This document shows, piece after piece, positions 52,191 to 63,747 of a stretch of DNA of 64,000 nt; position 1 is the stretch's first letter; each line of letters starts with the position of its first letter. The notes below the pieces were generated by a model. That model searched no databases. It saw only the letters and a list, made by a program, of their open reading frames with translations, and was not told the DNA's origin. Source of the DNA: Acanthosepion esculentum (lineage: Eukaryota; Mollusca; Cephalopoda; Sepiida; Sepiidae); NCBI GenBank assembly GCA_964036315.1, contig OZ038487.1, forward strand, positions 55,611,409 to 55,675,408, given 5' to 3'. A program made the position numbers and the translations under genes.

Positions 52191-52860
52191 AAAGATCAGT
52201 TCTAAATCATCATTTGCCAAATTTGGCGTACACTCAAGAAATTCTTTTGTTTATTGTAAATGTCAAAATTTACAAATGTCTTAAATAACACTTAAATTAA
52301 TTCTGTCCACTGATAATTCTTTTGTTTTTCTCATTTTCAATGTATAACATAAATATTGTGTGCTGAAACAAATTTTAATTAAAAAAATTTTTTAAATTGG
52401 GTGTTTAATCATTTTTTAATTATTTTATTCAATTTTTTGTCTACCATCAAGAGGTCCCTGAAGGTATTTTAGTGTGTTGGCCACTTCTATAATTATTAAG
52501 GTTTCTATGAGAATATTTTACATGAATTAATGGTGGTAAAAAGGTATATGCATAAAATAAAAGAGACTGATTGATTTGCAATGTGAGATAACAAAAATAA
52601 CAAAAAGGAAAGTTTAAGGGTTTATTTTCCCAGAAATTAATTGAATACACAACAAAAATTGTTATTGAATGTATATGAGTGTGAGTTGCCTGTGTAGGTT
52701 CGTTTGTGTGTGAAGTGTTCACGGCCCTTTTCCTTTGATGTGAAAAGTTGATGGCACACACTTCAAAAAGAGGGAAAACAGGAAGAGAGAGTTACTCATG
52801 TGTTCACCTGTTTTTATACCCTCAGGGCTGCTGCTGCTGGTGATATGTATATTCAGGCTC
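52191..52860. other. no recognisable gene
   Basis: AT-rich sequence without identifiable repeats or coding motifs. Confidence 0.55.
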
Positions 52861-52864
52861 ACAG

Positions 52865-53850
52865 TACAGGAATTGTTAACAGTCATCAACATAGGCATCA
52901 ATACAGGCACCCCCACAAGGTTCCCTTCTTGTTCCAACTATCTTTCCACTTTACATAAATAATCTGCCTAAGAGTATAATCTGATAATTTGTGAATATTT
53001 ATGCTGATTATACAACAGTATATAGGTGTACCTCCAAAGTCTAAGATTACCAGTGCTTGGCAGCTGATCTCTCCTCTGAGATCATTTTAACAGCTCAGTG
53101 GGGGAAAAACTGGCTGGTCGCATGTATGCAATGCCTGGAAAACCAAACTAGTGACATTCTATCATCACCGAGAAGACTCTGAATTTTTACTTAAGAGGTC
53201 CCTGCCTTGAGCACCTGTTGGGACTTAACCCAGACTTCAGATGAAACTCATACATATAGCTAAAGATAGTGGTAAAATGGTAGATTCCCTGTATCACTCC
53301 ACTAAGTACCTGACTCCAGCCGCTTATCCTTTACTTTTACAAGAGCCAGATCAGGCTGAAAATAGAGTACTGTTGCTATATATGGGCAGGAGATACCCAG
53401 TCTTCACTTTTGAGTTGTGACAAAATCCAAAGTGTCTCCATGTCCTTGTGGGTGATGAATTATTTTCCATCTTACAACCCCTTCCCCACAGATGAATCAT
53501 CACAAGCCTTTCACCACTCTATTGCTATTTTCACAGAATGAGTTCAAATGAACTACATTCCTTAGTTCCACCAACTCTAACCTCCACAACTAAGACCCAC
53601 AATGCCGTGAACATTGTAGCAAATTACCCTCATTTCCTTCATATTCCATTCATGAGATGTAAGTCCCACTCAAGCAGCTTCTTCCCATGAACTGCTGCTT
53701 TGTGGAACTGTCTCCCAAGAGGATGCTTCCTGGTTAACTGTTATCTTCCTGACATATTTGCACAAACTGTTCCTATTACTCTGTAAACCTCTACCTCGAG
53801 TGGCACTTGGTCCTTATAAAGGGTGAACAAGGTGAAAACTATGCAGGTGA
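52865..53850 (+). pseudogene. LINE-A reverse transcriptase to 3' end, decayed
   Basis: The plus strand shows, across frameshifts, NTGTPTRFPSCSN (RT box, normally NAGVPQGS), then FVNIYADYTTVYRCTSK, where the second catalytic Asp of YADD is replaced by Tyr. It continues with WLVACMQCLENQ, TRARSG and a C-terminal FFP.TAALWN-LPRGCFLVN block. The 3' end with TCTACCTCGAGTGGCAC and AAGGGTGAACAAGG matches the LINE-A end near 16741. It is a dead 5'-truncated copy. Confidence 0.75.
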
Positions 53851-54355
53851 GTTTATTTTTTTTTTACTATTAATTATTAACCATTCATTGAGTGAAACTC
53901 TTGGTTTACATTGGTGATTAAATGAATAAATACTCCAGCACTCTTTCATATACTGTATATTAACCCTGTGGACTCTCTTGTAGATATAGGGCCACAGTCT
54001 TATCAGGCAAGGTGTTGCTGTGGCAAAATGGGACCAAGGACTTATAACATATCCATAGCTAAGAGGCCATGATGTCTCACCAACCTTGGTGGAGCCACCA
54101 TTTGCAATTTAGGTAAAACATATACATGGTTCTAACACATTTTAAAAACTATTTCTAATTTGTATGTGTGGTCAAAAACTTGAATAAAAAGTGGGCTGCA
54201 CAGACGAGAAGAAAAAGAATCTTCAGAATTTGACCTGTGCTGGACTGGGCTCATTACAACTATCAACTCCAAGCTATTTCAGCTTTGTAGCTCCTCTTGA
54301 CATGTTTAGAAATGTGGTACTCCGATATCTCATTGCTGTGGTTTCTACAGCAAGT
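53851..54355. other. no recognisable gene
   Basis: AT-rich sequence with no family that I can name. Confidence 0.55.
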
Positions 54356-54359
54356 AGTT

Positions 54360-54900
54360 TTTTATTCTAATTCCCCCAATACGAGGCCCAAAACACACTG
54401 AAAGTAGTGAGTTCATGAATGATATGAATGTAAGAGGAGGAATTAGGAAGTGAAGGATATGGCTGATAGATAAAAATTGACCCTAGGTATAAAGAGCTAT
54501 GATTGTAATATTCGGGGTTGATTGATTTGTTTTTTACAGCTTAACAATTCTAAAATAGGTTGTTTAAGCGAAAACATATTTCAGATTGTAAGAGGTTGCT
54601 TACAGTACCTGGTGTTCCTAAAAAAATGTTCCATCTAATTACTGACCAGGTTTAATACTACTTAGCTTCAGTGATCAAATGAGAAGCAGCATTTTCAATG
54701 TGATTTGACCATAGGCTATAATGTTCAGTGAAGTATCCATATGGGAGTATGTTTCACAAAGTGCTAGTTTTTGGGAAGAAGTTTTTAGAATGGAAACAAA
54801 GGAATACAAGGAGAATGAGGGTGATTCAATCCTGTAGATGTAGTTATAAAGTTTTGAGCTATTGGCATTAAAAAATCGTGGTGTGTATTGGTAAAGACAG
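54360..54900 (-). pseudogene. LINE-A 3' tail split by a SINE
   Basis: On the minus strand 54900-54727 reads ACTTTGTGAAACATACTCCC (homologous to CTTTGTGAAACATACACCC in the copy at 16741). After the SINE at 54716-54514 the LINE resumes with CCTAGGGTCAATTTTTATCT, matching CTAGGGTTAACAGTTATCT there, and continues to about 54360. So one LINE copy has been split by a younger insertion. Confidence 0.65.
54514..54716 (-). mobile_element. 5S rRNA-derived SINE, 203 bp, nested in LINE-A
   Basis: Imperfect 10-bp direct repeats (TGTAATATTC at 54504-54513, TATAATGTTC at 54717-54726) flank it. The first 119 bases on the minus strand (54716-54598) align end to end with 5S rRNA: GCCTATGGTCAAATCACATT at the 5' end, TTGATCACTGAAGCTAAGTA at the A box, ACCTGGTCAGTAATTAGATG at the C box and GGAACACCAGGTACTGTAAG at the 3' end. 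The 84-bp tail has GTTAAGCTGTAAAAAACAAA and AATCAATC, which is the tail of the SINEs at 4108 and 5229. Substitutions in the promoter and an expanded T run suggest it is old. Confidence 0.8.
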
Positions 54901-55995
54901 TGGGCAGTGATAAGAAAAGATTGTACTAAAATGCAAATGTGATTTTTGTTTCAGTATTCTTCTCAGCTGCCACAAATTTGTATGTCACTATTTAAATAAT
55001 CATGAGAAGGAATGAAAGTTAGGCTTTATTCATTTCATAAATCCTACTCGTGATATCATCTTGTGTTACAGGTCTTTCGAGTACATTGACATGTAAAGAA
55101 ATTATGCTTAAAAATAAATATTTGTTTTGAACTTATGGCCTTACAAGAGGGTGTGCATGTGAGATATATATATATATATATCCAGGTAAGATGAGAATGA
55201 ATAGAATACAATTCCAACGTTTGTAACATTTAATTTAAAAGAGGGCTCAATGCAAAGTAGAGCAATATTATTTATTTTAGGATATTGCACCGAAAACATG
55301 TAAAAAATCGCTACACAATTGCAGTCATGTTTTAATGCATATCAATGCATCTCATCAGTAAATTACTGGTGAGTGAATGATTTATTTAGATAAAATCAAA
55401 ATAAACCTCTTTTTACAAAAAAAGTGGGGGTTATAAGGTTTGTGGGCTTTATTCTAATCAAACATTAAATTTAAAGTAAACAAAGAAGCAAAAATTAAAA
55501 ATTATTTTCCATAAATGGGTCATGCCTTGTAGATTGGCAGTTAATGGCAGCACAGACATTAAACAGGAGTGGATGTTAATGGATACAAAAATTATACACA
55601 CTAGACAAAGCCATTTCCTAAGAAAAAATGAGATGGAGTGGTAATTTAACAAAGTGCTAATTAAGTTATATGATTTGAGAAATTCCTACATAAAATTTTT
55701 TATAGTTGATAAATAAATAGTTTCTTTAAGAAACCAGTAAATAATTTAAACATATAGAATTACTTGGTAAATTAATATGCAACTGTTGACTAAAATTTCT
55801 TTATATAAGATGTTAATAGCAATAACCAATCAATGCACAATGTCAAAAATACCAGCCAAATACCAATATATCTGTACAAGATGTTACTAACACTACCAGG
55901 AGATTAATACAAAATTATATTTAATTCAAATTAATCTTACAAATAGATAAGCCATACATGGTGCAGCACAGTTCAACTAAAATTTAAGAAAAAAC
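54901..55995. other. no recognisable gene
   Basis: AT-rich sequence with a (TA)n tract at about 55164-55181. Nothing else is identifiable. Confidence 0.55.
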
Positions 55996-55999
55996 ATTG

Positions 56000-56620
56000 T
56001 CAAATTCCAATTTGAATGAATTTTAAAGTAAAAGGTAGACTGTGTTTATAATTTACCGTTAACTCAGATCTTTGATTTAGTAAAGCATTCTTATCAAAGA
56101 ACCTGATACTTTCCAATTTTTCATGTAAATACAGAAAACAGGGTTCACATAAGGATCTACATGTCCTTGCCATTTTTAAAAATTTCAGTTTCACTTGAGG
56201 AGTTTTATCATCATCTTTCAAACTCCAAAAATATTTAGAAAGTGATGTATTATTTCTATAAGTATTATTAGTAAAGGAAAATACGTGTTAATACCACCTA
56301 GTCTTGAAAGAATTCTTAGTACTACCAATAAAGAACTTTTCACCCGTTGGATTGTCTATTGTAGAGATAGTACAAAAATAAACAAGAGATTCAGTTAAAC
56401 ATTTGTTTGGCAATGGGCATTGGTCAAAATTTGTACAATTACACTGGCCAATATCATTAACAATATTTTCCTTGGAATTTGCTGGATCATAATACAAGTT
56501 TGCAGGTTGGTGTTGACTTCAGTGTCCATGTTTATATTTACATGTGCTCTATCTCTGATATTGAGCACTTTTCCAGAATGTGGTTTACATGAGGCACATG
56601 AATTTATTTAAAAAAAATTT
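56000..56620 (-). pseudogene. Penelope-like GIY-YIG endonuclease domain, decayed
   Basis: The minus strand reads a Cys-rich motif CNCTNFDQCPLPNKCLTESL, then VYFCTISTIDNPTGEKFFIG and STKNSFKTRWY. This matches the GIY-YIG core of Penelope-like elements, in which the CCHH-like Cys motif precedes the VY...YIG catalytic segment. A frameshift later it continues NTSLSKYFWSLKDDDKTPQV, LKMARTCRSLCEPCFLYLHE and FDKNALLNQRSEL, typical of the domain's C-terminus (KNTLLNKRSE-like). The YIG Tyr is Phe here. The reverse-transcriptase part is not seen. In these elements the domain nicks target DNA for priming. A segment at about 56505-56565 matches the hammerhead element at 42145-42385. Confidence 0.85.
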
Positions 56621-57017
56621 TTTTTAACTGCATTGATTTTAAAATTAGACTTTACTAATTTCAACTCAGGTTTTATTTATATATTCATTTGTTTTAAGAT
56701 TTTTCATATCCAATATTAGCTTAAAACCAGTTTAGTAAGAATAGATGATTGGCTGAAGAACCCAGTTGTATATTAACAGCAGGAGATTTGTACATCATAT
56801 ATATCTTTCATTAAATACACTAGACAAGAAAGATTTAAAACTTGGAAACTTAGAGAGGTACTTGCCGAAATTGTGTGTAATCTTATTATCAACAATTATT
56901 GGTCATGTTCAAGAAAAGGAGGTAGAAGTACACACAAGTAAGTGCCAAAAAGTTCTTTTGATAAAATTCTGAAGGTTGGCAAATTGGTTAGACCAAGAAC
57001 TTTTCAGCACATCCTCT

Positions 57018-57052
<35 letters not shown>

Positions 57053-57055
57053 TAT
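56621..57055. other. unrecognised sequence, (CA)n near the end
   Basis: CACACACA lies near 57018-57043 and TATATA follows. AAGAACTTTTCAGCACATCC near 56995 resembles ACGAACTTTTCAGCACCCCT at 505, a scrap of an unnamed repeat. No gene is seen. Confidence 0.5.
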
Positions 57056-57059
57056 TGAT

Positions 57060-57392
57060 GATGTGCAGGCCATGTAACGGATAGTGGCTCAGAATGAGAA
57101 ATCAGAGAGAGACGAGTTCAAATTCCCAGCAAGTTCGCTACATCCACTTATGCCCAAATACCCTTGGAAAGGTATGACGCCATCTCTTCATTTCCCCTAG
57201 CTATGGGTTAAATAGTAGTGAAGACTGGAATATTTAGCCTTGGTTGGCAACCAGTTTAGGATAATTCTGAATTCAAAACCTGAGGAGAATTGTTTGGAGA
57301 TCTTGTGGTATATTATCTGAGCCAGTTTTCTGTATTCAGTTCTCACTAAGCTTTCACCACTATGATCAAATCGAAAAACAACAAGAGAGTCC

Positions 57393-57395
<3 letters not shown>
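57060..57395 (+). mobile_element. tRNA-derived SINE
   Basis: GTAACGGATAGTGGCTCAGA (A-box side), GACGAGTTCAAATTCCCAGC (B box), CCCTTGGAAAGGTATGACG and CTAGCTATGGGTTAAATAGT are in the family order. The 3' body has TTGGAGATCTTG and GAGCCAGTTTTCTGTATTCA as at 43556-43870. A (TA)n tract of about 50 bp follows at 57396. Confidence 0.75.
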
Positions 57396-57451
<56 letters not shown>

Positions 57452-57756
57452 GTCATTTTCATTTCTCCTGCTTGTTATCTCTAAATTCAGAAAGCTATAT
57501 TTTGCCTCTGGAATGCTCCCATATACCTATTTATTTATCTACTGACTAACCTGGTTATTTTTCTGTTGTCTTGGTCGTCTTTAACTGCATGCTAATCATT
57601 ATCTTGCCTCAGACACCTTACCCAGGGTATGAATATGCTTATGTGGTAACCTATCTTCCATTTGGACACAGATGAAATCTCAGAAAGTTACAGAAAGTTC
57701 ATGAATGCAGTTTGGTAAGCATATGGGGCATTTGCATGGCTGATGTAGATTTACAA

Positions 57757-57818
<62 letters not shown>

Positions 57819-58845
57819 ACAGATGCAAGCAGATCTGCACAAGCGGTTACAATAATGAAATGATTGGCATTTGTATTCAGACATGCAGGAAGGAAAGCAG
57901 TTGAATATGTAGAGCTTAATATTATAGGCTACCCCCACAAGCCAAAATAAGTATAAAGGATGATAAAATCATTGTAAAGTTAGATGAAAAGGAATTGGTT
58001 TTGATCAAGTAATATTGTGGGTGTTATGATATCTTTTTTTTAATATTTTTTGTGTTTTTTATTGTTTATTTTTGTTTCTTTTTTAATTCATTTATTTTCC
58101 ATTTTTTTTTTTATCTGTCTTAATTCCATTCCAATGTGTCCACTAACTCACCAACCAATACACGTCACTTTTTCTATTCCTATTTAATTCCAGACATTGG
58201 ATAGTCATAAACTTTATTTTTATTCATTTGTTATCACCCCAATTTTTCTTTTATTTTGCACATCCATTTTTTTATTTTTTTTTTTATCTAATGATCCCCT
58301 GGTTCAGAAAAAAAAAACATCTGAGACAATGCATAGAATACAGTATGGTGCACTACAGCACATTGGGACTCAAAAAAATAACATAATCAAATCAAACACA
58401 ATAAATTAAAAAATGTGATACAATATCCTACAAATGCAATCATATTTTACTCATTTTCACTGTCAGCCATTTTTACAAGACTCAACTTATTGTTCATTGG
58501 ATTTGGAGACATTTTTTTTCTTTTATTTTTAAAGTTTATTGCTTATGCGTTTCATTGCTCTTCTATTTTTATTGCTTAATATTACCATCTTTTTTTTGTT
58601 TTTTTCTATTTTTGGTCAACTACCGAACAGTTTTATTTTGTGCGTTTGCTGTGTGCATAAATATTTGTCTATGTCTATACGCCCATACATCTAAATGCAT
58701 ATATCATTTATACTCAGACTAGGAGCATATATTTTGATCATTTTCATTTTTTTCTTCTTTCTTTTAGAATTTCTAATTCATCTTTGTTTCATTTCTTTAC
58801 AAATAGACATATATAGTAATATGTTTAATTCACACACACCCATAT

Positions 58846-58899
<54 letters not shown>

Positions 58900-59477
58900 A
58901 CCATATACTTTATAACTGTGATTATACAGACATACACATATTTGAACTGATATTCATTTGTAATATAAAAAGATACATTCACATATATGGATAAAACTGT
59001 ATTTTTGTGTATACACATATATAAGCGTATATACCTTTTTCTTTGATTCGTAAGCCATTTTAGAATTTTCCAGATGAATGTCCTGAAGTTGTGCATGGTG
59101 TCTCATCAAAAACAAATTTAGTCCACAAGTATTGGCTGCCAGGAGAGTTTTGCTTTTTTTTCTAATTAACCATAAAATTCCCCCTCCCCCACACTCAAAT
59201 GACCAAAATTCCTTCCACGGGTCAGGTGGATTATTAAAGGATTTAGATAGCAAAAAAATAAAAAATAAAATATTGGAAAACTGACGTCCATGGAATGGTA
59301 ATGAGTATCAGACAGGCAGTGGGCACTTATAGCTTTTCTAAAAAAGACAAAGTATTTTTTTAATCCTCCAAAATTCCACTCTTCACAATTTTAGGCAATG
59401 GGCCTCAAATTCTAGATTATTTTTATCTATTGTCCACTCTATTTTTATTTTGTTATTATTACAGTCATTTATATATG

Positions 59478-59508
<31 letters not shown>

Positions 59509-59730
59509 TATATATTGTTATATATATGTTTATATTGATTGGGGATAAAAGTTTCCTATAGCAGCTGATGTGAAATTTAAATCACTTGGTCTATACAGAA
59601 CTAATGTTCTAAAGAACTGTGTATTTGGCCAAAAAACTTTGAACAAAAATATTGAAAACTGCTCAGTTATTGCTTTTCTTATGTCTGTCCATTCAAGTTT
59701 CCCCATTCTAAATCTGCACTACCTGACCAA
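57396..59730. other. microsatellites and T-rich sequence, no gene
   Basis: (TA)n lies at about 57396-57448, (TA)n(TG)n at 57761-57818, (TA)n(CA)n(TA)n at 58846-58900 and (TG)n near 59490-59508. T-rich tracts fill 58027-58120 and 58500-58610. Frames up to 99 aa here are read out of these repeats. Confidence 0.65.
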
Positions 59731-59734
59731 GGGA

Positions 59735-59965
59735 TTGAACTCACAATTACCAAATTCACAGACCAAAGATTTAGTCTACTAGGCTATTGTTCCATCATGA
59801 TAAACCTAGACACAGTCAGTGGAACAAGAACAATTTACCCTCATAAATTAAATAAAGTTGTTCACTTTAAAAGTTCCTGTAAGTTACCTTGATCGGCAAG
59901 CACCCGAAAAAGGCTGGAAGATACAACAGCTGAAATGTTGTTGTCATAGAAATGAAGATGATGAT
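59735..59965 (+). repeat. decayed copy of the hammerhead-motif repeat
   Basis: TACCTTGATCGGCAAGC and ACAACAGCTGAAATGTTGTT near 59890-59940 resemble the motif at 28396 and 51940 on the minus strand. An upstream stretch at 59735-59795 on the opposite strand contains CAATAGCCTAGTAGACTAAA and GAGTTCAATC, loosely like tRNA A and B boxes. Confidence 0.35.
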
Positions 59966-60029
59966 ATTAGGCCAAATGTAAATAATGCAAATAATGATTA
60001 CACTTTATGAAAGAAATTTAAACAGAAAA

Positions 60030-60295
60030 AAAAATTCAATTCATAACTGTAGTGAATCTTTTATTTTGAGGAAAGATGGTTTGGAAAATTTGATACTCAT
60101 ATATCAGATTGAAGGCAAGAAGGATAGAGGAAAACAATGCACCACCTACCTAGCGAGCTTGAGTAAATAGATGTTAGAACAAGGTTTAGGAGATAACAAA
60201 AACATAAAATATATTAAGAGCTGCAGAGGATAGGAAATCATAGAGAGACATGATCACTAACATCCTGAAAGGACATGGGACATAGAAAAAGAAGA
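60030..60295 (+). pseudogene. LINE-C 3' tail copy
   Basis: One frame reads FILRKDGLENLILIYQIEGK followed by KDRGKQCTTYLASLSK and a stop, the typical LINE-C ending. GATAGGAAATCATAGAGAGA and GAAAGGACATGGGACATAG complete the tail. This is the best-preserved reading frame of the tail among the copies. Confidence 0.8.
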
Positions 60296-60383
60296 ATCAA
60301 CTTTTGCTATTAGTCTTGTATCATGCAAATAAAAGTTGTCAACATTCACTTTTAGAAAATGTGAATAAGTCGTTTCAGATTTA

Positions 60384-60939
60384 TAGGGTTTCCCCTAAAA
60401 TTTGACATTATTTTGTAGTCTAATAAAATAGACTATTCGTTCTCAAATGATCTCAAATTTTAACAAAATGTGTAAAAACTAAGTTGACTGTGTGAACTTA
60501 TCTGAATGAGAATCTACCAGGAAGATGAATCAGGGGTGCTAGTGATAATGACAATGTGTTGTTGAAATAGCCACCAGGTTTACCCCACTTGACACCTCGT
60601 GATTTTTTTCTATAGGGCTATGCGAAAGGACAGGTCTAAATCCACCACACTTTCCCTACAAGCCTAGAGGAACTTAATCAGAGGTGCTGGAGAATGTTAT
60701 GCAAGACATGCTACAACATGTTTGGCAGGAGCTGGACTAGCGACTTGACATGTGCCATGCCACAAGGTAGGTTGGCATATTGAACATTTGTGAAGCTTTG
60801 TGAAATCGGTTATAAAATCTACATCCATTTGAATATCTTGTTCAAATTTTGATAAATAAAACTTATTTTTCTACTATTTAATTTTGTTTACCAGGGATAT
60901 TTAGTTTTTCAGATATTCCAATTTTGGGGGGTTGCCCTG
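60384..60939 (+). mobile_element. mariner-type deletion derivative
   Basis: The left end AGGGTTTCCCCTAAAATTTG and the right end reverse complemented AGGGCAACCCCCCAAAATTGG are diverged inverted repeats next to TA. Inside, the plus strand encodes across frames WPP..PHLTPRDFFL-like residues (the WPPRSPDLTPCDFFLWG signature), then a GYAKGQV block, then LEELNQRCWRMLCKTCYN and GWHIEHL, the C-terminal end of a mariner-superfamily transposase. Everything upstream of the last catalytic Asp region is missing. It is a non-autonomous remnant. Confidence 0.65.
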
Positions 60940-60942
60940 TGT

Positions 60943-61790
60943 ATCAAAGTTTTACCTGAAGAAATATTTAAAATTGAATAATTGATATAATAATAATTTG
61001 AAACAGCTAATTTAAATTTAATTTTTTTTTATGTTTCTGTGTGAAAAAAGCTTACTGAAAATCAAGTCAAATTCAAATCACCAACATATATATGTGTGTG
61101 TATATATATATATATAAATTTATATTTTCATGCAACATAATTTAATCAAAGAAGTTTTAAGTTAATATGGGTTAAAATTAATAAAATTAAATTATTTCAT
61201 TAAAACCTGGTTATTTACAAGGTGATATTGGTGAGCTTTTGAACTGGGATCTCCAAGCAGATTCCATAACTGATTTTAATCATATGAGAGATCTGACGGA
61301 TTGTTCACTGACAATCCTTGTGAAAGAAAGAAAGATTTTTTTTCCACATTTTCTTGTATTTTGCTGATGGTTGTCCCAAGCACTCATCATCTGGAACTGA
61401 CACACAACCAACCTAGAAATGTGCAGGCCACTCAAAAACCAGTGTTTAATCTAAGTAATGTTTACCAAATGCCTTACAAAGCATTTCAAGTGACTTTTTA
61501 GCAGATTTGTCAAACATTTGATACAAATGATGATAAAATTTGTCAACTATCATTGATTGCAGAGCCATCCCAATTCAACATTACAAAATCTTGAAGATGA
61601 ATAAAACAGTATAAAAACTGGTAGACTAACTCAGCAGGCTAGGTACCACTGCACATTTCCAGTAAACAATACAAGAGCACGTAACATTCCACTGTGCTGT
61701 TCATTCCAAAATCTATCTTGTATACCTCTAAGTCCAGGTTTTGAATTTTGAAGAATCAATCATGAAATTTCAGCTTCATTCATTTTCCCA
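60943..61790. other. no recognisable gene
   Basis: AT-rich sequence with a short (TG)n(TA)n at 61091-61117. The 66-aa frame at 61301-61501 shows no known domain. Confidence 0.55.
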
Positions 61791-61792
61791 CC

Positions 61793-62200
61793 ATCATAAA
61801 GTTGCTTCTCTGTGACTTTTCTATAAATACTTTTCATGGTAATTGTTCTGATGAAGTCTTCATTATCGTACCTAGACTTTATGAATTTTTAAAAAGTACT
61901 GGGTTAGCAGCAAGGTCTCACCAATTTACAGTTGAAATGGCTATAGATGTAACCATAAGTTCTATGCTAACAGTTTCTTCTGCATTTCTCATTTGTGGAA
62001 CACATTTCTGGCTCCATGCTTTCTAGCCAAATTTGATTTTCAAAAGTTTAAATGCAATGTCAATCAATATCTACTGTCATCTTGATTAATCTTCTATTGT
62101 TCTCACACCTTAATAATGTTTTTGTTTGCAAATTCTTTCACATCCTTGTGCTCAGTGGGTTTACTGCTTTGTATAGGGTTGAACTAGATTTGTTTTTAAA
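61793..62200 (+). pseudogene. LINE-B 3' tail copy
   Basis: CATAAAGTTGCTTCTCTGTG starts at the same point as the copy at 33537. The frame reads a NCSDEVFIIVPRLYEF block and AARSHQFTVEMA, and later the FDFQKFKCNVN block and a TAGGGTTGAACTAGATTTG end. It is 5'-truncated and frameshifted. Confidence 0.8.
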
Positions 62201-62354
62201 AACTTCATAATTTGAACATTTATCAAATAATAAAAGGTCATAAAACTTAAATGCATAACTGAATCAGTTAATTTGTATAATTTTAATTGAAGCATTCTAT
62301 TTCTTATTCAGATTAAAATATTTTTTTCTGGTCACTTTAACATCAATCCATATT

Positions 62355-63000
62355 ATATTCTTCTTGAAGACACAAAATTTGGTGGTCAGCAAGAGAAAAG
62401 CCCAAGATGCAAACTACAAATTGGAGATGTTAACATCAATCAAGTTCAGAAGTTTAAATATCTGGGAAGTGTTTTAACAGGGGATGGAAAATGTGGCACT
62501 GAAATTAGAATATTCATTGGATTGAAAGATGTATTTAAAAAGCTAAACAAAGTACTAAGATATGGAAAAATGTTATTAGAAACAAATAAAAGAGTGCTGC
62601 ATTGCTATTATATGGTAATAAATGCTAGACAATCTGTTCACAGATGAAGAGAAAACTGAAAGTAGCAGAAATGTAGTTCTACAGAAGGATGCTGAAAATT
62701 CTTAAGGAAAATGGAAACAAAAAGAGCACTTATACGTAGAATAGAGATAGCTAAAATTTGACACATAATGAGGAAGGAAGGTTTGGAGAATTTTATACTC
62801 ACAGGGCATATAGAGAGAAAGATGGATGCGGAAAGTCATCAGGCCACTTACCTGATGAGCTTGTGTGAATGGATAGTGTGGTGGGGGATCGGTAAAGGGA
62901 CAAAGGTTGCTAAGTGCTGCAAGGGGTAAGAAGTTGTGGCAAGCCATGATCACCCACGTTCTGAAAGGACATGTAACAGAGAAGAAGATATCAGGGGTAG
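62355..63000 (+). pseudogene. LINE-C 3' ORF fragment (longest copy)
   Basis: The plus strand gives SARESPRCKLQIGDV, NQVQKFKYLGSVLTGDGKCG, TEIRIFIGLKDVFKKLNKVL, a KRVLHCYY block, then the RKEGLENFILTGHIERKMDA tail and LWQAMITHVLKGHVT. This is the segment after the reverse-transcriptase palm up to the stop. Small indels break it near 62625, 62700 and 62755. It is the best guide to the family sequence in the window. Confidence 0.85.
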
Positions 63001-63039
63001 GATTTATGAAACAGATGCATCATCACTTTTATTCCTTCT

Positions 63040-63345
63040 CGGGGAAGGATGCTGAGAATTCCATGAGCAGAGTGAGTTATCAATGAAAAAGTCAAAAAGA
63101 AAATGTTGACAAAAAGCAAGCTCATACTCAGAATCAGAAAGCTGAAATTTCTTGAAAATATAAAGAGGAAAGAAGGCTTGGAGAACTTGAAAGGAAAAGG
63201 TAAAGCAGTGAGCCACCAACTTGGGCTTATGTAAATGAATGGTAGAATGGTGGGTTGGGGGATTGGCAAAGGGAGAAATGCTGCTAAGGATCATAAGGGA
63301 TAGGAAGTTGTGGAGACCCATGATTGCCCATGTCCTGAAGATTTT
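63040..63345 (+). pseudogene. LINE-C 3' tail copy
   Basis: GGAAGGATGCTGAGAATTCC, GAGGAAAGAAGGCTTGGAGA, CTTGGGCTTATGTAAATGAA and GAAGTTGTGGAGACCCATGA follow family order. It lies head-to-tail with the preceding copy. A frameshift and a short deletion after GGAGAACTTGAA disrupt it. Confidence 0.8.
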
Positions 63346-63379
63346 CTGTTGAGTTTAGGGCACAGCCAAACTCCACAAA

Positions 63380-63654
63380 GTAGTGCTGGTGTTGTGCTGC
63401 AGGGTGGAGTTGGTAAACCCACACCGACACCCAAGCAGTTTTAAATTCAAAGTAGTCTTTCTCCTAGACTGGTTGCTAATGAAAGTTAGAGAACTCAATC
63501 TGTCCTACTATTAATCTGGTAAAGGGGAAGGAAAAAAATCTATCCATACCTTTCTTAAAGTCATTTATGTGAAAGCGAATACAATGGTCTCAGATTTAAT
63601 TAGAACTTGGTTCCCCAATTTCACTTTTCTGTGCCGATAACTACTATGCTCTTT

Positions 63655-63655
<1 letters not shown>
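63380..63655 (-). mobile_element. tRNA-derived SINE
   Basis: On the minus strand ACCAAGTTCTAATTAAATCT (decayed B box), the ATGGATAGATTTTTTTCC block, TAGTAGGACAGATTGAGTTC and AATTTAAAACTGCTTGGGTG are in family order. The 3' part TCGGTGTGGGTTTACCAACT parallels the start of the GC-rich body at 12240-12290. A (CA)n(TA)n tract adjoins its 5' side. Confidence 0.6.
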
Positions 63656-63718
<63 letters not shown>

Positions 63719-63747
63719 ATGTATGTATGTATGTATGTATGTATGTA
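63656..63747. repeat. compound microsatellite (AC)n(AT)n(GTAT)n
   Basis: ACACAC runs into about 50 bp of (AT)n and then into GTATGTATGTATGTAT repeats. It separates two SINEs in opposite orientation. Confidence 0.9.

Noticed and set aside
54598..54716. A functional 5S rRNA gene
   Set aside because: Promoter positions are substituted, an expanded T run interrupts it, it has a SINE tail and direct repeats, and it lies inside a LINE.
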